NCBI GenBank assembly: GCA_964571375.1 | Contig: CAZNBL010000047.1 | Coordinates: 1 to 9,302 of the forward strand | Reading direction: 5' to 3' | Length of the DNA: 9,302 nucleotides | DNA from: JAFTYR01 sp964571375 | GTDB taxonomy: Bacteria > Pseudomonadota > Gammaproteobacteria > Burkholderiales > Burkholderiaceae_F | Part shown: in pieces, positions 6,086 to 9,302 of the stretch | How the letters are laid out: each line of letters begins with the position of its first letter | Position numbering within the stretch: position 1 is the first letter of the stretch | Position numbers and translations under genes: made by a program | Notes under the pieces: model-generated | Database searches by the model: none | What the model was told of the DNA's origin: nothing | What the model saw: only the letters and a program-made list of their open reading frames with translations

Positions 6086-7465
6086 ATGCAGACTCTATCG
6101 CTTTGGCTGAGCGGCTTTATTATTTTGGCCACCGGCTGGGCCATCGTGAAAAAGTATCAGGTCAATATGGTGCTTTTTCTCGCAGGCCTTCTTCTTAACA
6201 TCCTTGCGATTCTTAACGGCGCAAGCGACTTCCTTCCCAAGAACGCAAGTCCTACCGGACTCGTTGAGTTCGATCTCTTCGAACTCTTCCGTGCGATTTC
6301 CCGAACTCAGATCGCCGGCGTCGGTTTCATCATTTTGATTTCCGGCGGTTTCGCCGCTTACATGCAGGCTGTCGGCGCTTCCGACCGATTCGTGACGGTT
6401 TGTGCCAAACCGATTTCTCTTCTGAAGAATCCGTACCTCATTTTGGCGGTCGTCTTCATTTTCGGTCACTTCTTAGGTCTCGTTATTACATCCGCAGCGG
6501 GTCTTGCCATGCTGTTGATCGTGACGCTCTACCCGTTGATCATCCGAGTCGGATGCTCTTCGATTTCAGCAGCGGCGGTGATTGCGAGCGTTCTTTGTAT
6601 CGGTTACGCACCGGCTTCCGGTGTTGCTGTGATGGCGGCAGAACTCGTTCATCTTGATCCGGTTCAGTACCTTGTCAGCTACCAGCTGGTGATGGCTGTA
6701 CCCGTGGTTCTTGCTATGGCAATCGCTCACGTGATCGTTCAGCGTTTCTTCGATAAGAGAGATGCCGTCAAGGGTGAAGTTGCCGACTTGAACGAACTCG
6801 AATCCAAGCGTCAGGAACTCGAAAAGCTTCCGATCATCTACGCAGTTATGCCGGTGATTCCGCTGGTTCTGCTGTTGATCTTCAACAAGATGGTCTACAA
6901 GAGCATCGTTCTGAACGTTGCAACCGCCATGTTCATCTCTTGGTTCGTTTGCTTCCTGATCGACCTCGTTGTTCGTCGCGATCCGAGAAAGTCTTTCGAT
7001 CTCTCCTTTGCTCTCTTTAAGGGTATGGGAAGCATTCTGACCAGCACCGTCGGTCTGATCTTTGTCGCCGCTTTCTTTGCGAAGGGCCTGCAGAACGTCG
7101 GTCTTATCTCTGCCATGATTGACGCAGCCAAGGGCATGGGACTCGGTGTGACATCGACCGGCGTGGTACTTTCCGCTGTGATCGGTCTGGTGACGATCCT
7201 TACCGGTTCCGGTGTTGCAGCTTTCACAAGTCTGGCTCACGTCGTTCCGGACGTAGCCCAGCACTTAGGCAGCAACGGCATCTCCATCATGATCATGATG
7301 CATACAGCCTCTGAAATGCTTCGTGCGATTTCTCCGGTTGCCGGCGTCATTATTATTGTGGCGGGCTTTGCCAAGGTGAGCCCGATGGACATCGTCAAGC
7401 GTACGGCAATTCCGTGCGTTGTCGGTTACCTCACAATGCTTGGTGTGGTTTCGGTGCTTTTCTAA
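6086..7465 (+). CDS. dcuC: Anaerobic C4-dicarboxylate transporter, DcuC family
   Basis: Inner-membrane secondary carrier, 459 residues with about 12-14 hydrophobic segments, matching the usual DcuC length. The best-matching blocks to E. coli DcuC as I remember it are GGFAAYMQAVGASD (87-100), VITSAAGLAMLLIVTLYP (133-150), VAAFFAKGLQNVGLI (327-341), LTGSGVAAF (372-380) and the C-terminal RAISPVAGVIIIVAGFAKVS (413-432), followed by VKRTAIP. A charged cytoplasmic loop lies at about 219-249. DcuC carriers exchange or export succinate, fumarate, malate and aspartate during anaerobic fumarate respiration, with a preference for succinate efflux; the exact substrates here are inferred from family. The start is supported by AGGGGA (6074-6079) 6 nt before the ATG. 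The gene is flanked by terminators on both sides and is likely monocistronic. No FNR-type TTGAT-N4-ATCAA site was seen in the 145-bp upstream gap. Confidence 0.92.
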   Translation: MQTLSLWLSGFIILATGWAIVKKYQVNMVLFLAGLLLNILAILNGASDFLPKNASPTGLVEFDLFELFRAISRTQIAGVGFIILISGGFAAYMQAVGASDRFVTVCAKPISLLKNPYLILAVVFIFGHFLGLVITSAAGLAMLLIVTLYPLIIRVGCSSISAAAVIASVLCIGYAPASGVAVMAAELVHLDPVQYLVSYQLVMAVPVVLAMAIAHVIVQRFFDKRDAVKGEVADLNELESKRQELEKLPIIYAVMPVIPLVLLLIFNKMVYKSIVLNVATAMFISWFVCFLIDLVVRRDPRKSFDLSFALFKGMGSILTSTVGLIFVAAFFAKGLQNVGLISAMIDAAKGMGLGVTSTGVVLSAVIGLVTILTGSGVAAFTSLAHVVPDVAQHLGSNGISIMIMMHTASEMLRAISPVAGVIIIVAGFAKVSPMDIVKRTAIPCVVGYLTMLGVVSVLF

Positions 7466-7483
7466 CCTGAAACTTTAAAACGC

Positions 7484-7522
7484 AAAAAGCTCGAATTTCT
7501 TTACCGGAATTCGAGCTTTTTT
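7484..7522. terminator. Bidirectional terminator between dcuC and the hydrolase gene
   Basis: AAAAAGCTCGAATT (7484-7497) pairs with AATTCGAGCTTTTT (7508-7521) around a 10-nt loop. There is a T-run at the right end for plus transcripts and an A-run at the left end that reads as T on the minus strand. It sits between two converging genes, 18 bp after dcuC and 31 bp after the hydrolase stop, and can serve both. Confidence 0.93.
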
Positions 7523-7553
7523 GTGTTTGTACAGGATGTACGGTACGGAATCC

Positions 7554-8327
7554 TTACAAAGCAAGAAGGTTTCGCTTCAAGAACCCTTCGACGATATCGC
7601 GGCACTGAGGCAGATTGAAAAGGGTGTGCGGTGCGTTCGGGATGAGTGCAATGGTGCTGACGGAGTTATTTTTAAGGACGTTGCCTGCGTAGCCGAGTGC
7701 ATCGTCGCAATCCAAATAAGAATTGGCTTTGCTGAAGAACTTATCGGTGGCACTCATAACGTTGAGAACCGGCAGGTCGTCGGGAATGCAACTTGCGTGT
7801 TCTGCAACGTGATAATTGTTTTCGCAGGACCAGGAGAAAATCATGCGTCCGCGCTCTTTGAGTGAACTCTGATCGCGGTTGAAGCGAGCAACGCAAACAC
7901 CGCCTTCGCTGGTGCCTGCAATCACGACGCGACCGTCAAACCAAGGAGCGTCTTTAAGCTGTTCCATTGCATTGTTCAGTTCATCAAGACGCATGCGGTG
8001 AACGTCTTCGTAGTTTTGTCTGGAAACAGGGGAAGAATAGGTGATGCGGTCTTTGAGTTGCATTGAATCCGGCATTACGCAGGTAATGTCAAAGGATTCT
8101 GCCAACCAGGTTGCGAATTCGCGGATCTGAGGATTGACGCCGGAACTGCCGTGCATGAAGAGAACTACAGGTTTCGGTGAGAGATTCTTTGCTTCTCTGA
8201 CTGTGATTTCCTGAGCTTTACCTGAAACAGCAGTAATCAAAACGCCGTTCTGCCAGCTGGCAGCAAGAGATTCGGGGGAATGAGAGCGGACGGTTCCCTG
8301 GATAGAACCAGTAAGTTCAATAGCCAT
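7554..8327 (-). CDS. Alpha/beta-fold hydrolase (dienelactone-hydrolase-like)
   Basis: Probably a cytoplasmic serine hydrolase, 257 residues from the start chosen here. Visible elements in family order, numbered from MAIELTG, are: strand VVLFMHGSSG (54-63) giving the oxyanion-hole HG; nucleophile elbow GTSEG (138-142) with Ser140; acid Asp195 in SATDKFF; and base His234 in PNAPHTLFN. The substrate is unknown; related proteins are dienelactone hydrolases, esterases or peptidase-like enzymes. No signal peptide is seen. An upstream in-frame ATG at 8333 is unlikely as start because the GGAG Shine-Dalgarno abuts it directly, whereas it is 6 nt from the ATG at 8327. The gene converges with dcuC and shares its terminator. 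Palindromes at 8358-8392 lie in the expected promoter area. The gene appears monocistronic and may respond to a local regulator, but none is adjacent. Confidence 0.85.
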   Translation of the reverse strand: MAIELTGSIQGTVRSHSPESLAASWQNGVLITAVSGKAQEITVREAKNLSPKPVVLFMHGSSGVNPQIREFATWLAESFDITCVMPDSMQLKDRITYSSPVSRQNYEDVHRMRLDELNNAMEQLKDAPWFDGRVVIAGTSEGGVCVARFNRDQSSLKERGRMIFSWSCENNYHVAEHASCIPDDLPVLNVMSATDKFFSKANSYLDCDDALGYAGNVLKNNSVSTIALIPNAPHTLFNLPQCRDIVEGFLKRNLLAL

Positions 8328-8333
8328 TTTCAT

Positions 8334-8337
8334 CTCC
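8334..8337 (-). promoter_or_regulatory. Shine-Dalgarno GGAG that selects the second ATG of the hydrolase
   Basis: On the minus strand TCCGGAG is followed immediately by ATGAAAATG. Spacing from GGAG is 0 nt to the first ATG (8333) and 6 nt to the second (8327), which favours the second as the true start. Confidence 0.7.
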
Positions 8338-8357
8338 GGAATAGATGGATGAAAAAA

Positions 8358-8392
8358 TCATACCGATAAATTGGGTATCAATAGCTTATTGA
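8358..8392. promoter_or_regulatory. Two operator-like inverted repeats upstream of the hydrolase
   Basis: TCAATA-GCT-TATTGA (8378-8392) is a perfect 15-bp palindrome with 6-bp arms. Directly adjoining it (sharing TCA at 8378-8380) is a second inverted repeat, TCATACC-N9-GGTATCA (8358-8380), with one arm mismatch. They lie 31-65 bp upstream of the chosen start, where a promoter should be. A dimeric repressor or activator site is a reasonable reading; no clear -35/-10 pair was found. Confidence 0.4.
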
Positions 8393-8421
8393 ACAGAAAA
8401 TTTATGAAAATTGCAGATACG

Positions 8422-8444
8422 ACAAAAAGAAGCCGTTAAGCTTC
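8422..8444 (-). terminator. Probable terminator of the tRNA Gly-Cys-Gly operon
   Basis: On the minus strand GAAGC pairs with GCTTC (8444-8440 with 8433-8429), with an optional U-G pair that closes a TAAC loop, followed by TTTTTGT. The stem is short (5-6 bp) and lies 29 nt after the CCA end of the last tRNA. Its position is right, its strength modest. Confidence 0.55.
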
Positions 8445-8472
8445 ATCGTTCAATTTTTGGGAAGAAAGAGAA

Positions 8473-8548
8473 TGGAGCGGGAGACGAGTCTCGAACTCGC
8501 GACCTCAACCTTGGCAAGGTTGCGCTCTACCAACTGAGCTACTCCCGC
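8473..8548 (-). tRNA. tRNA-Gly (anticodon GCC), promoter-distal copy
   Basis: A 76-nt cloverleaf including an encoded CCA (TGG at 8473-8475). The acceptor stem GCGGGAG pairs with CTCCCGC; the D-arm is GCTC...GAGC; the anticodon loop TTGCCAA has GCC at 8513-8515; the T-arm contains GTTCGA. The discriminator is U. It is the last gene of a three-tRNA minus-strand operon and is identical to the copy at 8648-8723. Confidence 0.97.
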
Positions 8549-8563
8549 TTCGTTCTAAATTTT

Positions 8564-8637
8564 TGGAGGCGCGAAGCGGAGTCGAACCGCTCTAAACGGA
8601 TTTGCAATCCGCTGCATAACCGCTTTGCTATCGCGCC
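8564..8637 (-). tRNA. tRNA-Cys (anticodon GCA)
   Basis: A 74-nt tRNA including encoded CCA (8564-8566). The acceptor stem GGCGCGA pairs with TCGCGCC, with discriminator U73, an expected identity element of tRNA-Cys. The anticodon loop TTGCAAA has GCA at 8603-8605. The T-arm is AGCGG-TTCGACT-CCGCT. It is the middle gene of the Gly-Cys-Gly operon, separated from its neighbours by 15 bp (distal side) and 10 bp (proximal side). Confidence 0.97.
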
Positions 8638-8647
8638 ATAAAATCTA

Positions 8648-8723
8648 TGGAGCGGGAGACGAGTCTCGAACTCGCGACCTCAACCTTGGCAAGGTTGCGC
8701 TCTACCAACTGAGCTACTCCCGC
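8648..8723 (-). tRNA. tRNA-Gly (anticodon GCC), promoter-proximal copy
   Basis: First gene of the operon and identical over all 76 nt to the copy at 8473-8548, including the encoded CCA. The anticodon GCC (8688-8690) reads GGC and GGU glycine codons. Its 5' end is about 20 nt downstream of the -10 box of the promoter at 8743-8771. Confidence 0.97.
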
Positions 8724-8742
8724 TTCGAAGTGCAGAACTCGA

Positions 8743-8771
8743 ACTATACACATCAAAAATAGCCGTGTCAA
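8743..8771 (-). promoter_or_regulatory. Sigma70 promoter of the tRNA Gly-Cys-Gly operon
   Basis: On the minus strand there is a perfect TTGACA (-35, 8766-8771), a 17-bp spacer and TATAGT (-10, 8743-8748). Transcription would start near 8735-8737, giving a leader of about 12-14 nt before the first tRNA-Gly. The sequence just after the -10 box (TCGAG) resembles the tRNA-Asp promoter at 9195-9223. Confidence 0.88.
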
Positions 8772-9194
8772 CAAAAAGCAATCGGTTTTAGGTTATCTAT
8801 ATGTAAACATTTGTTATTTATATTGTTAACCTATTGATTAATAAATGTAATGACCTCTACAACTTTTTTTGATGATATTTTGATTGATCTGTATGTTTTT
8901 GGGATGGTTGTGCGTTCAGCGATGAGTAGTTGAATCAAGGCTGGAGTATGAGTGAGTTGCTTCATCTCATTAATTGCGTGTAACGGAAACTGTCGAAGCA
9001 ATTATCTAACTGGGGATTTCAGACTCATTAAGGATTACCAGATTTTTTTGTTTTGAATGATCGGTAACCCGGGATCTTCTGTTTTGCAAAGTTGGAATGT
9101 AGGTTAAGTGAGGCGCTTTAAAGTGGAGTAGGCCACTATAGAAAGACTTAACGCACCTGGAGGTGTAAGTATTTGCAAAAGTTTAAGGTATGAC
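8772..9194. other. AT-rich spacer between tRNA promoters, no protein gene
   Basis: About 420 bp lie between two outward-facing tRNA promoters. Only very short open frames exist; one 11-codon frame at 8948 (MSELLHLINCV) has a poorly placed GGAG. The left part (8772-8900) is very AT-rich, with a TAGGTTA/TAACCTA inverted repeat (8789-8795, 8827-8833). The middle has TTGCTTC/GAAGCAA (8957-8963, 8995-9001) and TTACC-A-GAT/ATC-GGTAA (9035-9043, 9060-9067). The right part holds the nested fold listed separately. No known RNA family was recognised. Confidence 0.6.
9082..9180 (+). ncRNA. Candidate structured RNA (unassigned)
   Basis: The pairings nest without conflict. An outer stem TTTTGCAAA/TTTGCAAAA (9082-9090, 9172-9180) encloses a long stem-loop built from GTTAAGT/ACTTAAC (9103-9109, 9146-9152), CTTT/AAAG (9116-9119, 9142-9145) and AGTGG/CCACT (9122-9126, 9133-9137, loop AGTAGG), followed by a small hairpin GCACC-TGGA-GGTGT (9153-9166). 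The strand is tentative: the closing G-U pair of the small hairpin fits plus better. It resembles no RNA I know, and no promoter for it was identified. It may instead be a chance fold in an AT-rich spacer. Confidence 0.3.
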
Positions 9195-9223
9195 TTGCGA
9201 AATAGGCGTTACGTCTGTATAGT
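9195..9223 (+). promoter_or_regulatory. Sigma70 promoter of tRNA-Asp
   Basis: TTGCGA (9195-9200), a 17-bp spacer and TATAGT (9218-9223). The -10 plus next bases, TATAGTTCG, are identical to those of the promoter at 8743-8771. The TSS would be near 9230, giving a 30-nt leader that contains a 7-bp hairpin CTGATGC-ACA-GCGTCAG (9236-9252, one G-U pair), a likely processing element. Confidence 0.75.
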
Positions 9224-9259
9224 TCGGATCTCGCTCTGATGCACAGCGTCAGTCGAAAC

Positions 9260-9302
9260 GGAGTGGTAGCTCAGTTGGTTAGAGTATCGGCCTGTCACGC
9301 CG
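9260..9302 (+). tRNA. tRNA-Asp (anticodon GTC), 3' part off the window
   Basis: The first 43 nt of a tRNA are present: acceptor 5' strand GGAGTGG, TA, D-arm GCTC...GAGT, anticodon stem TCGGC, loop CTGTCAC with GTC at 9294-9296, and the start of the 3' anticodon strand GCCG. The anticodon and the similarity of the whole 5' half to bacterial tRNA-Asp make the identity secure; the T-arm and 3' end cannot be seen. Confidence 0.93.

Larger units (their letters stand above)
8472..8727. repeat. 81-bp exact direct repeat spanning the two tRNA-Gly genes
   Basis: 8472-8552 and 8647-8727 are identical, i.e. the tRNA plus one base on the 3' side and TTCG on the 5' side, with an offset of 175 bp. This indicates recent duplication or gene conversion. 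Recombination between the copies would delete tRNA-Cys together with one Gly gene. Confidence 0.9.

Noticed and set aside
6566..7264. A 232-codon open frame on the minus strand inside dcuC
   Set aside because: Fully antisense to a clear membrane carrier; its composition (many H, N, D, C) is that of a reversed hydrophobic gene.
8411..8641. 76-codon plus-strand frame
   Set aside because: It consists of the complements of tRNA-Gly and tRNA-Cys. GDESRTRDLNLG and similar peptides are well-known false translations of antisense tRNA genes.
6..9302. Mobile element, prophage or defence island at the tRNA genes
   Set aside because: No integrase, transposase, attachment-site duplication of a tRNA end outside the tandem Gly copies, or phage gene was found.

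Overview
The window looks like a chromosomal stretch of a gut-type, anaerobic betaproteobacterium. My best guess is Burkholderiales, Sutterellaceae-like. This is inference from a DcuC anaerobic dicarboxylate carrier, a MetNI methionine importer, a WYL regulator of proteobacterial style and roughly 50% GC coding DNA; no 16S or marker gene is present. A run of 10 N at 2779-2788 is a scaffold join, so this is a draft or metagenome assembly.

Region 1 (1-2721, minus strand) is one operon read right to left: an M20-family amidohydrolase/dipeptidase, then metN (ATPase), then metI (permease, overlapping metN by 4 bases and cut by the left edge). A MetQ/NlpA binding protein would be expected just off the left edge. 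The likely job is import of methionine or methionine derivatives plus release of amino acids from acylated or dipeptide forms.

Region 2 (2722-3527) is an 806-bp divergent intergenic space holding the assembly gap, an imperfect direct repeat, several hairpins that fold best as plus-strand RNA, and the likely promoter of the next gene. Region 3 (3528-5940, plus strand) has a WYL-domain transcription regulator with its own strong terminator, then a 396-aa protein I cannot assign, also followed by a hairpin. Region 4 (6086-7465, plus) is dcuC, which exchanges or exports C4-dicarboxylates such as succinate during fumarate respiration. It converges on an alpha/beta hydrolase (7554-8327, minus), and the two share one symmetric terminator.

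Region 5 (8473-8723, minus) is a tRNA operon, Gly(GCC)-Cys(GCA)-Gly(GCC), with an excellent sigma70 promoter at 8743-8771. About 0.5 kb of AT-rich spacer follows. It contains a nested stem-loop arrangement at 9082-9180 that may be an undescribed small RNA, and a promoter for a tRNA-Asp(GTC) gene cut by the right edge.

No mobile element, CRISPR array, phage gene or recognised defence system is visible. The least explained items are the 396-aa orphan protein with a Cx(H)x(H)xCxC strand, the folded region at 9082-9180, and the structured divergent spacer at 2789-3527.
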